From contig CALUUK010000010.1 of the NCBI GenBank assembly GCA_944323955.1, positions 1 through 64,000 on the forward strand: a DNA stretch of 64,000 bases, written 5' to 3'. The position numbers and the translations under genes were made by a program. The notes under the pieces were generated by a model, which ran no database searches, was not told the origin of the DNA, and was given only the letters and a program-made list of their open reading frames with translations. Numbering within the stretch: the first letter of the stretch is position 1; each line of letters begins with the position of its first letter. The stretch comes from Candidatus Gastranaerophilales bacterium. GTDB lineage: Bacteria; Cyanobacteriota; Vampirovibrionia; Gastranaerophilales; Gastranaerophilaceae. This document shows positions 18,306 to 26,467 of the stretch, piece by piece.

Positions 18306-18927
18306 TACAAGCCTCCTTCAAAAGTGCACTAATATAAAACTTTATATTTTCTTTTATGATTTTAATATCTTCTTGAGCGAAATCATCTTGCCCGAGACGG
18401 CTAAGTATAACGGAAGAAAATATTCTCGGTGAATTTATTTGCGAAACAACAAATAAAATTTTAAATATTGTCTTTCTGTCATCAATACTCGAATTAAAAA
18501 CCGCCGCAATAAGACTTGTCAAATATTTAAAAACTTGCGATTTCTCGAAAAAGAATGATTTCTGTTGTTCCTTTATCAAAAAAAGTATTAATTCTTTTGA
18601 AATATTACCGGAATAAAAGAAATCAATAAACTTATTCAAAATAAAAAATAAATGATCAATCTGCTCTTTTTTTGTCATTTTCGCAAAATCCCGGTTAAAA
18701 TCCAGAAAAGACTTTGCGTATTGAGTTTGGCGTTCAATCAAATTGTTTATTATACCTTGATAAAGTTCTTGTTTACCGCCCCAATAATACGAAATCATAC
18801 ATAAATTTGCATTTGCTTCTTTACAAATTTGCCTTATGCTTGTTCCTTCGACTCCTTGAACAGCAAACAGCCTCGTTGCAGCTTCAAGAATTCTTACTTT
18901 TGAATTTTCATCTTTATTTTGCACCAT
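18298..18927 (-). CDS. TetR-family regulator of efflux operon (CecR-like)
   Basis: TetR-type regulator of 209 aa. ATG at 18927 is chosen because GAGG lies 8 bases upstream; an in-frame start at 18960 lacks one. The HTH is RILEAATRLFAVQGVEGTSIRQICKEANANLCMISYYWGGKQELY. The helix NLCMISYYWGGKQ is typical of the CecR/YbiH group, which in E. coli controls the homologous ybh exporter. The gene is the first of the efflux operon, overlaps the TolC gene by 8 bases, and has a palindrome just upstream, so autoregulation is likely. Confidence 0.92.
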   Translation of the reverse strand: MVQNKDENSKVRILEAATRLFAVQGVEGTSIRQICKEANANLCMISYYWGGKQELYQGIINNLIERQTQYAKSFLDFNRDFAKMTKKEQIDHLFFILNKFIDFFYSGNISKELILFLIKEQQKSFFFEKSQVFKYLTSLIAAVFNSSIDDRKTIFKILFVVSQINSPRIFSSVILSRLGQDDFAQEDIKIIKENIKFYISALLKEACIA

Positions 18928-18956
18928 GACATTTACCTCAATTAAAAATAAGTCTA

Positions 18957-18972
18957 TCAAACAATCGTTTGA
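18957..18972. promoter_or_regulatory. Palindrome, likely TetR operator
   Basis: TCAAAC-AATC-GTTTGA, a 6-bp inverted repeat with a 4-base spacer, 30 bases before the TetR start codon. Its position and symmetry fit the operator of the efflux operon. Confidence 0.6.
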
Positions 18973-19044
18973 TTTGTCAACAGCAAATAAATTTGAATAA
19001 AAAGCAACAATTTTCTAAAAAAGATATGTTATCAGCAATTAATT

Positions 19045-20091
19045 TTAAGCGGATATTTCTCTTATGGCCTCGGCAAATTGAGGAGAAATATCAACTTGTT
19101 TAATTTTACCGATAGCGTTTACCTTAGGAGGAACGCTGTTTGTAACAACAACTTCTTTAACCGGTGCTTGTTCAAGTCTTCTCATTGCATCACCGTTTAA
19201 AAGTCCGTGCGCGGCACATACATATATATCCAAAGCTCCGTTTTTCTTTAATAAATCAGCTGCAGCAGCTATTGTACCGGCCGTATCAATCATGTCATCA
19301 TAAATAATACAATTTTTATCTTTTACGTCACCTATTAAATCTTCGGCTATTGCTTCGTTATGAACGGCTCTTTGTTTATAGATAACGGCCTTTTCACAGC
19401 CCAGTGCTTTTGCAAGTTTGTCTGCTCTTTTTGTTCCGCCGATATCCGGACTTACAACCGTTAAATCAGATAAATGTTTAGACTCTATATATTCTTTTAT
19501 ACTATCCAATGAATCCAAATGAGTCACACACAAACTATTAGGTGCAAAACCTTCTATAGCGGGAGTATGCAAATCAGTTGTAATAATCTCATCCACCCCC
19601 GAAGTTTTTAATAGATCCATATTCAATCTTGCGGCAATAGGTTCACCTTTCTGTGTTCTTTTTTCCTGACGGGCGTAATCAAAGCCCGGGAGAATAGCAA
19701 TGACTTTTTTCGCGCCTCCTCTTTTAGCAGCATCCGCTTTTAAATATGTTTCCATCAAATTATCATTAACATTCGGCGAACTTGCAGGCATCAGGTAAAT
19801 ATCTTTCCCTCTTACATTGCCTTGAATATTAACATATGTTTCTCCGTTTTTAAATTTTTTTACTTCCGTCGGAATCGGTTTTACACCGAGATTGGTTTGT
19901 ATATTTTTTTCCAAACTTGTCTGCGACGTTGACGGAATAATTCCTATTTTATCACCGAGCTTCTCACTGCCTTTGAAGCAAAAAATATCCGCACCTGACA
20001 AAGATTTCGGTGCGGATACAAATGCATTATTTGCAGAGATACTACTCTTAGGATAATGATAAAACGGTCTTCCTAAAGATGTAATTCTCAT
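19045..20091 (-). CDS. prs: Ribose-phosphate pyrophosphokinase with FKG leader
   Basis: Makes PRPP from ribose-5-phosphate and ATP in the cytosol, feeding purine, pyrimidine, NAD and His synthesis. The product is 348 aa from ATG 20091, preceded by AAAGGATAGAAAGT; ATGs at 20121 and 20109 lack a ribosome site. Family motifs: FKNGETYVNIQGNVRGKD, a FDYARQEKRTQKGEPIAARL flexible loop, ITTDLHTPAIEGF, and the PRPP-binding loop IIYDDMIDTAGTI. The enzyme normally starts near residue 45 here. The added leader begins MRITS and ends FCFKG (residues 37-41). This is like the leader of the sugar-phosphate fusion enzyme encoded nearby, and odd for a housekeeping enzyme. Confidence 0.93.
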   Translation of the reverse strand: MRITSLGRPFYHYPKSSISANNAFVSAPKSLSGADIFCFKGSEKLGDKIGIIPSTSQTSLEKNIQTNLGVKPIPTEVKKFKNGETYVNIQGNVRGKDIYLMPASSPNVNDNLMETYLKADAAKRGGAKKVIAILPGFDYARQEKRTQKGEPIAARLNMDLLKTSGVDEIITTDLHTPAIEGFAPNSLCVTHLDSLDSIKEYIESKHLSDLTVVSPDIGGTKRADKLAKALGCEKAVIYKQRAVHNEAIAEDLIGDVKDKNCIIYDDMIDTAGTIAAAADLLKKNGALDIYVCAAHGLLNGDAMRRLEQAPVKEVVVTNSVPPKVNAIGKIKQVDISPQFAEAIREISA

Positions 20092-20241
20092 ACTTTCTAT
20101 CCTTTTCATGTTTCGACTCATACCAACAGGGCTTCATTTACTTCATTGTACATATAACCTTTTTTAAATACAAGCATGAGTATATATTCCATATATCAGT
20201 TTTGTAATAAAAATAAAAACTTAGATTTATAAAATTAATTT

Positions 20242-20682
20242 CTAAAGAGAAGAATAATATTCATCAACGGAATTTGATAAAGAATTAACCGTTTGTTTAA
20301 ATTCCGCATAGTTCTTTTCATCTTTTAAATAGTTAAGGACTTCTTCTTTTGTTCCTTTAAACATATAGTTTGATATTATTCTGTCACTATTTTTTCTGTG
20401 CACGGCAATTGACATTCTTCTTATATCTTTAAAGTCTTTTGCATCCGGTTCAATACTAAATAAAGTTTCATTCTGAGTTTCGGGAATTTCAAAAGCAACA
20501 AATATTCTGCGGAATTTTCCGTTTTCGGGAACTTCGCGTTCTGCTCTTTTTGTTAATAAATCAGAACATTTAGGAACTAATATATCCATTTTTTCTTCTT
20601 TTGAAAGCATATCAAGAGATCCTCTTTCGGGTGCGGGGGCTTTAGGGTCGTACTTATAATAGTTATTACCGATTTTATCCAT
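20242..20682 (-). CDS. Small unknown protein next to RelA/SpoT-like toxin
   Basis: I do not recognise this 146-aa protein. It is soluble and mixed alpha/beta, with no signal or membrane segment. AAGGAATG precedes the ATG. A Pro-rich N-terminus (YDPKAPAPERGS) is followed by a helix and a beta-rich middle (RRIFVAFEIPE, MSIAVHRKNSDRI). A helical end begins MFKGTKEEVLNYLKDEKN. It starts 49 bases downstream of the large toxin-like gene on the same strand, the position where an immunity gene would be expected. That role is inference only; it could equally be an independent protein. Confidence 0.7.
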   Translation of the reverse strand: MDKIGNNYYKYDPKAPAPERGSLDMLSKEEKMDILVPKCSDLLTKRAEREVPENGKFRRIFVAFEIPETQNETLFSIEPDAKDFKDIRRMSIAVHRKNSDRIISNYMFKGTKEEVLNYLKDEKNYAEFKQTVNSLSNSVDEYYSSL

Positions 20683-20731
20683 ATTACATTCCTTATTGTA
20701 TCATATCTAAACACTATAAATAATTTTTTTG

Positions 20732-23218
20732 TCAGTGCTGACTGCTCAATTTAATTAATCCATCCATGCTAATTAAATTTAGCTGTTCCTCAGTCAAATT
20801 TGTATCAAGTCCTTTAAAAACATCTTTTATGTCAAGAATTTGAGTCTCAATACCAAGTTCATTAAGTCTTAAATGCTGATATATTCCGGTTAAATACTGA
20901 TTATAAGCATCATATGTATTATCATCCATATCTTTTATAATATTTACAATTTCACCGTATTTAGGGTCACCCTCTTTTATTTTTCCTTTGCGGATATCAT
21001 ACGGAATATGCTCAGCATCTGCAAATTCATTTAACTTTGTACCTCTGATTTGCAGTTCGCCATGTCCCGTTGTTCCGTCAGCAAACTTATGTTCGATATT
21101 CATCTGAGAAGAAGCGTAACCTGAATCTTTTGTTGCACCTTTTGTTTCCAGATTAACGGTATATTCACTTGAAGAATAAAGGTCGACCAAAGACCCCGAA
21201 TCTTGTGTGTAATCATGTGCGGTAACAATTTTTAGCTTTTCACCTGTAGCTACATAATAAGCATCGGCAATTTCCTGAAGTTGTCCGTTCGTAAAATAAG
21301 AAGAAATGTCATCGCCATAGTTGTTTAATTCGGTAATATTAAGTTTTCCGGTTCCTATTTTATTGACAAGAACATCAACAACCTCTTTTGTCTGTTCTTC
21401 TTTCAACAATTCCAAAACAGGTGTCTGAATTTCATTTAATATTTTGCAGGTTTCATAATCAAGAGAAGATACATCACCCAACAGATATGATGTAAATTGT
21501 TCATAAGTTACATCATAACCTTCAAGGCAATCTTCAATAATCTCTTTTGCTCTTTCGGCAGATAAACTCTTCACTTGAACTCTTGTTCCGTATGCATCAC
21601 CTATTGCGTCCGAACAAGCAGTTGTTGTTGTATCGGTTAATTTACCTTTTTTAAATTTATCAGCCAATTTTTCAAAAACGGATTTTTCACTTTTTGCGCG
21701 TCCCGAAATTGTTTCGACCGAAGAAAGTCCTGCAAAATCCGATGTTATTTCCTTCTTTGCTTCATTAATATGTGCATCATAAGTTGCGGTAAGATTTTTT
21801 GTTTGTTCCTTAAGTTGTACATTTATATCTGCAGGTAAATCATCATTAAGTGCTCTGATTGCGGTTTCAGGTGCTACTGCATCTTGAAAAACCCCGGCTG
21901 CGGGCAATTGATTATCTATGACATCAGCGGCACTTTTAGCGGTTTGAGAGGATATTTCTTCTCCGACATTTTCGGAAACCTCTTTAGTTATTTGATTTTT
22001 CAATATATTTCCTGCTTTGCCTGCAAGATTCATACCTCCGTCGATAATCGGAGCTGCCATTAAACCGCCTATTGTACCGGTCAACATTTCATCGGGAATA
22101 TCTTCAATTCTTCCTTCTGCCAAAGCGCGGGCAAATCCGTCAGTAGCACCCGAAAGTCCGCCGTCAACCATCATATCCGCAGTTTTTGCAGCACCTGTTT
22201 TTAACAAAGTTTTTAATGAGGTTTTAACAGCAGCCTCAGCACCTTCTTCCGCAATTTCTTTTGCACCTGCAACAGCTGCCCCTTTTACGGTAGTTTCCAG
22301 CGCCTCCATGCCCATTGCCTTCATTGCCGCAGTACCTGCAGCACCGCCAAGAGCATTAGTAACAGGGCCCATCGCACCGTTAATTCCGCCTGTAACAAGG
22401 TCATATCCTAAATCTTTTAAATCATATTCTTTTTTATTTCCTATACAATCGGTTGTTTTTACGGCTACCTTAACAGCAGAACCGGCTGCCGCACCAATTC
22501 CGAAACCTGCGGCAATCATCCCCAGAGATGCTCCTGCCGTAAACGGTGCAGCACAAACACCCGCTGCCGTTCCTATTGCCACTGCGCCTACTGATACAAT
22601 ACCTGAGACTATATCACCGACCACGTCGACACACATATTTTGACCCTTAATATATTTATTTACGGATTCCCCTGCAGTTGATGCGGAATTTAATGATACT
22701 TCACCGTTTAAAAACTTTGTTAATTCTTCATCGGATAGTTCTCTTCCGGTAATATTTTTATAAACGGATTCAAGATTATCAGGGTTATTTTTCAGACTGT
22801 CAAGCTGTTTTTTCATTTCTTCCAGCTGTTTTACAGATTTATTAGAACCCGCACCAAGCCCCGTCGTATTTTTTATCCAATCCCACGCACCTGACAGCCA
22901 GCCGTTAGAAGATTTTGCTTCTGCAAGTTGATTATTCAACTCTTCATATTGCGAATACAGTTCTTCAAAAATAAGTTCTTTTTCTTCACAAGTCAAATCT
23001 TCAACACTATAAAGCCCCGCTGAAGGCGTATATGCTTCTTCATTTTCGGATTTAAACTCTTGATTTAAAAGATTTACACCCTCTTCATCGGTAATATTTT
23101 CAATTTCAAAAACAGACAGCATGCCGTCATTATCGCTGTCATACTTTTGCAGTTCAACATTTGTATATTGATACCGATTACTTATATTACCGTTATTACT
23201 ACTTATATTGCCGGACAA
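20732..23218 (-). CDS. Polymorphic-toxin-like protein with RelA/SpoT synthetase domain
   Basis: Protein of 828 aa from a TTG at 23218 with GGAG about 7 bases upstream. The N-terminus carries a full EF-hand loop (DSDNDGMLSVFE, residues 27-38). Residues about 195-305 are a Gly/Ala-rich hydrophobic stretch like those in toxins that insert into or cross membranes. The C-terminus shows the motifs of a (p)ppGpp-synthetase fold: RAKSEKSVFEK (507-517, pattern RxKSxxSxxxK), DAYGTR (541-546, DxxGxR), GYASSQ (700-705, usually GYxSxH) and ELQIRG (721-726, ExQIRT) with NEFADAEH after it. An insertion of about 150 residues separates the second and third motifs. No hydrolase, TGS or ACT domain is present. 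It may be a secreted nucleotide pyrophosphokinase toxin in the style of Tas1 or a toxSAS. The His-to-Gln change leaves activity uncertain. Confidence 0.82.
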   Translation of the reverse strand: MSGNISSNNGNISNRYQYTNVELQKYDSDNDGMLSVFEIENITDEEGVNLLNQEFKSENEEAYTPSAGLYSVEDLTCEEKELIFEELYSQYEELNNQLAEAKSSNGWLSGAWDWIKNTTGLGAGSNKSVKQLEEMKKQLDSLKNNPDNLESVYKNITGRELSDEELTKFLNGEVSLNSASTAGESVNKYIKGQNMCVDVVGDIVSGIVSVGAVAIGTAAGVCAAPFTAGASLGMIAAGFGIGAAAGSAVKVAVKTTDCIGNKKEYDLKDLGYDLVTGGINGAMGPVTNALGGAAGTAAMKAMGMEALETTVKGAAVAGAKEIAEEGAEAAVKTSLKTLLKTGAAKTADMMVDGGLSGATDGFARALAEGRIEDIPDEMLTGTIGGLMAAPIIDGGMNLAGKAGNILKNQITKEVSENVGEEISSQTAKSAADVIDNQLPAAGVFQDAVAPETAIRALNDDLPADINVQLKEQTKNLTATYDAHINEAKKEITSDFAGLSSVETISGRAKSEKSVFEKLADKFKKGKLTDTTTTACSDAIGDAYGTRVQVKSLSAERAKEIIEDCLEGYDVTYEQFTSYLLGDVSSLDYETCKILNEIQTPVLELLKEEQTKEVVDVLVNKIGTGKLNITELNNYGDDISSYFTNGQLQEIADAYYVATGEKLKIVTAHDYTQDSGSLVDLYSSSEYTVNLETKGATKDSGYASSQMNIEHKFADGTTGHGELQIRGTKLNEFADAEHIPYDIRKGKIKEGDPKYGEIVNIIKDMDDNTYDAYNQYLTGIYQHLRLNELGIETQILDIKDVFKGLDTNLTEEQLNLISMDGLIKLSSQH

Positions 23219-23451
23219 AATAACTCCAATAACAAAAAATCAGTTGTGCACACTGTTATATATCGGCATAAAAACAATAAAACTTTAACGAATAACATCA
23301 TATATTAAAACATATTTTTTATTAACTTTTGTAAAATATCCGTATAAAAAATGACAAGTAATTTTTTCAGAGTCATTATTACATATGGTCAGTTTATATA
23401 TGTGTTATTTTTCTGATGCAGACTAATCAGAAAAGAAAAGAGGGAAAGTAT

Positions 23452-26406
23452 ATGAGAATTTCATTTGATGCCGGTTTAAATCTTGGCAAAACTCAAGCTC
23501 CAAAGAGCATTCAAAATTTTACAGCATCCGCTCCGGCTGCATTCAATCCTGTTTATGACAGTGTTAGTTTTTCGGGGAATATTGAAAAAAACGAAGTAAA
23601 AGTTGATGTTGATACTGCAAAATTCGTTGCAAACAGCCTTTCAACTTCTACATCGGGTCACAGAGCCGTATACGGTTCAAAAACATTTAATCCCGAAATT
23701 GTAGAACTATTAACCGCAGGCGTCGGCGAATATGCAAAAGATATCGCAGCACAAAGAGGGAAAACTCCCATCGTTTTAATAGGTGGTGACACAAGAAAAG
23801 CGACAAGAAACTCACTGCCGTTAATAAAAGATACTTTAAGCAAACAAGGTGTTGATGTTGCATACATAAAAGAACCCGTCCCGACTCCGCTGCTTGCTTT
23901 AATGGCAAAAGAAAATGATATTGATATAGCAATTCTTTTAACTGCAAGCCACAACCCGTGGGAAGACGGCGGATATAATCTGGTAACAAATGACGGGGCA
24001 ATCGCGCCTCCTTCCGTTACAAAAAAAGTAGCACAAAATGTTGTTGATATTGCTTCACACGGACAATACAAAACAGATAAGAGAAAAGTAGGCCGTGTTA
24101 TCGAAACAGACCCTTATGATATGTACAAAGATAAAATTGATTCATATCATCTCATTAATTGGGACAAAATCAGAAATTCAGGTGCATCGGTATACTATGA
24201 CGGTTTAAAAGGCACCGGAAGCAATGTTTTTCCCAAGCTGCTCAATGATTATGATATTCCCGTTTCAATAATAGATTCAGGAAAAAAAGAAGGTCCGAAT
24301 CCTACTGCTGAAAATTTGAGTGAATTAAAAGAAGCATTAAGAAATGATTCAACACAATTTAAAATCGGGCTTGCTAATGACGGCGACGCTGACAGATTTG
24401 GTATTGTTGATGAAAACGGAGAATTTATTACACCTAATGATGTTATACTTTTAACTGCTCATCATCTTGCAAATAACAAAGGATTAAACGGTGATATTAT
24501 AAGAAGTCAGGCAACCACATCACAATTAGATTTATTTGCCCAAAGAAACGGCGTAAACATTGTTCAAACTCCTGTCGGTTTTAAATATATTGCAGAAGAT
24601 ATAATTCAGGAAAGAGAAAAGGGCAAAGACATATTAGTTGCAGGTGAAGAATCCGGCGGATTAACAATTAACGGACACATTCCGGAAAAAGACGGTATTA
24701 TCGCTCTTCTTATGATGCTTGACCTTATGGCAACAGAACAAAAACCTATTTCTCAAATTTTAAAAGAAGTAAAAGATGACATCGGTGTTGAGTTCAAAAT
24801 CAATTCATTCAGTAAAAAACTCGGTAATGAAAAAGATAAAGATATCATCATGAAGAGAATGGAAGATATTTATGATGCTGCTTTAAAAGGACAAACCCAA
24901 TTCGGCAAATTTGAAATAGACACAGAAAAAACAAAAGAATGCGCCGAAGAAATGGAACAATATAAAAAAGGCGGCGACGGTATTAAATTATACTTTACTG
25001 ACGGTTCAAACGTACTTGTAAGAAAATCGGGAACAGAACCAAAAGTTAAAGCATACATTGAAACATACAGTAAAGATAAAGCAACTGCCGAAAATAATGT
25101 TGTTGAATTAAGACAGGAATTAGATAAAATTTTTGACTTAAATGCACCGAGCGTAAGTTTTAAAGGCAGACCGACCGTAAATATTAAACGCGCACCGGAT
25201 TCAAGTGTAAATGCAACCGCATTCAACGAAGCGGAAACAATTCAAGACACAAAAGAAGCAGTTGCAGACATAACTTCTCGTATAGGAGAACAAGGTCAAT
25301 TCTTAAACTGGATAGGTATCTTGCCCGAAACGCAGCTTGAAAATCTGGATAATTTATATGCGATGGCTGAAAAAGCAAAAGAAGGCGGCTTTGATGAACT
25401 TGCAATTTTAGGTATCGGAGGTTCAAGACATACAACTGAAGCAATGATGAAAATGCTCGGAAAAGATTCGAAGATTCATTTCTATTCTGCTGTTGACCCC
25501 GAAAGTTTTGAAAGATTCAAAAATTCTCTCAATTTAGATAAAACAAAATTCATGGTCGTTTCTAAATCGGGCGGAACGCTTGAAACAACGACAGCTTATG
25601 AAAATGCAAAGAAACTTGTTCAGGAATATACAGGCAAGGAAGATGTATCTGACAGATTTATTGCAATGACAGATGTTTCATCCGAAAAAAGCAAATTGAG
25701 ACAAGCTGTTGACAGAGGAGAAATAGAACTTTCAGGTCTTGTTCATGATGATGTCGGAGGCAGGTTCTCTATTTTTGACGATGCTACTATTTTTGCAATG
25801 GCATATGCCGGTGTTCCGAAAGAAGATATAAGACAAATGCTTATTGCATCACTTGAAGCACAAAAAGAATACCTTAATGACGATATTAATAAAAATGATG
25901 CATTAAAACTTGCAGCATTTAATGTCGCCGCAAAAGAAGACGGAAGAGACAAACATTATGTTGAATACTTCTCTGATGCATTTTCCGGAACAACTCTTTG
26001 GGATAAACAATTAAATAACGAATCTTTAAAAGCAAAAATATCCACGGAAACAAACGTAGGACCGGGGTACCTTCACTACAACGCAGAAGCAGACCTTGAC
26101 CCTGAAAACGTAAGTTCATTCTATACATTTGTTTCGCCAAAAACAGATGATAAGACAACCAACGCAGTAGTTAAAGGTGTTACAACGGCATACAGTGCCC
26201 AGCATCCTGTAGCTGAAATTGTATTGGATGATTTATCTCCGGATTCCATTGCAAGATTTGTTGAACTTAAACATTTTGAAACACTCTATACGGGTAATCT
26301 GTTAAGGAGAAACGAAGGTAAAGTAACCCCTAAAACAGAAGCACTTCCTGAAGTATTGCAGCCAAATGTTGAAAAATACAAAAAAGAAGTTAAAGCTAAC
26401 TTATAA
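23452..26406 (+). CDS. Phosphoglucomutase/phosphomannomutase-phosphoglucose isomerase fusion
   Basis: Bifunctional sugar-phosphate enzyme of 984 aa linking glucose-1-P (or mannose-1-P), glucose-6-P and fructose-6-P. ATG 23452 follows GAGGGAAAG; an upstream ATG at 23416 has no such site. Leader MRISF...SFSG (to residue 42). The mutase has TASHNP (164-169, phospho-Ser166), DGDADR metal loop (310-315), GEESGG sugar loop and GTEPK phosphate site (from 527). A second tag, SFKG (569-572), sits in the linker. The isomerase part then shows GIGGSRHTTEAM (654), SKSGGTLETT (704), VGGRFSIFDDATIF and a C-terminal AQHPVAE. Fusion order and the internal tag suggest two separately tagged genes that merged. 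A strong terminator follows. Confidence 0.92.
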   Translation: MRISFDAGLNLGKTQAPKSIQNFTASAPAAFNPVYDSVSFSGNIEKNEVKVDVDTAKFVANSLSTSTSGHRAVYGSKTFNPEIVELLTAGVGEYAKDIAAQRGKTPIVLIGGDTRKATRNSLPLIKDTLSKQGVDVAYIKEPVPTPLLALMAKENDIDIAILLTASHNPWEDGGYNLVTNDGAIAPPSVTKKVAQNVVDIASHGQYKTDKRKVGRVIETDPYDMYKDKIDSYHLINWDKIRNSGASVYYDGLKGTGSNVFPKLLNDYDIPVSIIDSGKKEGPNPTAENLSELKEALRNDSTQFKIGLANDGDADRFGIVDENGEFITPNDVILLTAHHLANNKGLNGDIIRSQATTSQLDLFAQRNGVNIVQTPVGFKYIAEDIIQEREKGKDILVAGEESGGLTINGHIPEKDGIIALLMMLDLMATEQKPISQILKEVKDDIGVEFKINSFSKKLGNEKDKDIIMKRMEDIYDAALKGQTQFGKFEIDTEKTKECAEEMEQYKKGGDGIKLYFTDGSNVLVRKSGTEPKVKAYIETYSKDKATAENNVVELRQELDKIFDLNAPSVSFKGRPTVNIKRAPDSSVNATAFNEAETIQDTKEAVADITSRIGEQGQFLNWIGILPETQLENLDNLYAMAEKAKEGGFDELAILGIGGSRHTTEAMMKMLGKDSKIHFYSAVDPESFERFKNSLNLDKTKFMVVSKSGGTLETTTAYENAKKLVQEYTGKEDVSDRFIAMTDVSSEKSKLRQAVDRGEIELSGLVHDDVGGRFSIFDDATIFAMAYAGVPKEDIRQMLIASLEAQKEYLNDDINKNDALKLAAFNVAAKEDGRDKHYVEYFSDAFSGTTLWDKQLNNESLKAKISTETNVGPGYLHYNAEADLDPENVSSFYTFVSPKTDDKTTNAVVKGVTTAYSAQHPVAEIVLDDLSPDSIARFVELKHFETLYTGNLLRRNEGKVTPKTEALPEVLQPNVEKYKKEVKANL

Positions 26407-26424
26407 AATTAGCTTTAACAATAT

Positions 26425-26459
26425 AAAATCCCCTTGCTTTAAAAAGCAAGGGGATTTTT
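26425..26459. terminator. Strong bidirectional terminator
   Basis: AAATCCCCTTGCTT, loop TAAA, then the matching AAGCAAGGGGATTT with T-runs on both strands. It lies between the fusion-enzyme gene and the converging kinase-like gene. Confidence 0.9.
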
Positions 26460-26467
26460 AATAATCA

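Noticed and set aside
12386-18927. Efflux operon as a phage-defence or bacteriocin export system
   Set aside because: Gene order, TetR type and domain content match the common ybhGFSR-like drug exporter; no peptide gene or peptidase domain is present.
20340-20375. MFKG in the middle of the 146-aa protein as another FKG tag
   Set aside because: It lies near residue 107, inside a folded region and not after a disordered leader, so it was not counted with the tag set.
22017-22643. Long open frame of 208 codons on the plus strand inside the toxin-like gene
   Set aside because: It is rich in Pro and Ala because it mirrors the Gly/Ala-rich minus-strand region. It has no ribosome site, and the minus frame carries recognisable motifs.
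23658-24071. Minus-strand open frames of about 100-140 codons under the mutase domain
   Set aside because: They are shadows of the mutase gene, whose TASHNP and other motifs are read on the plus strand.
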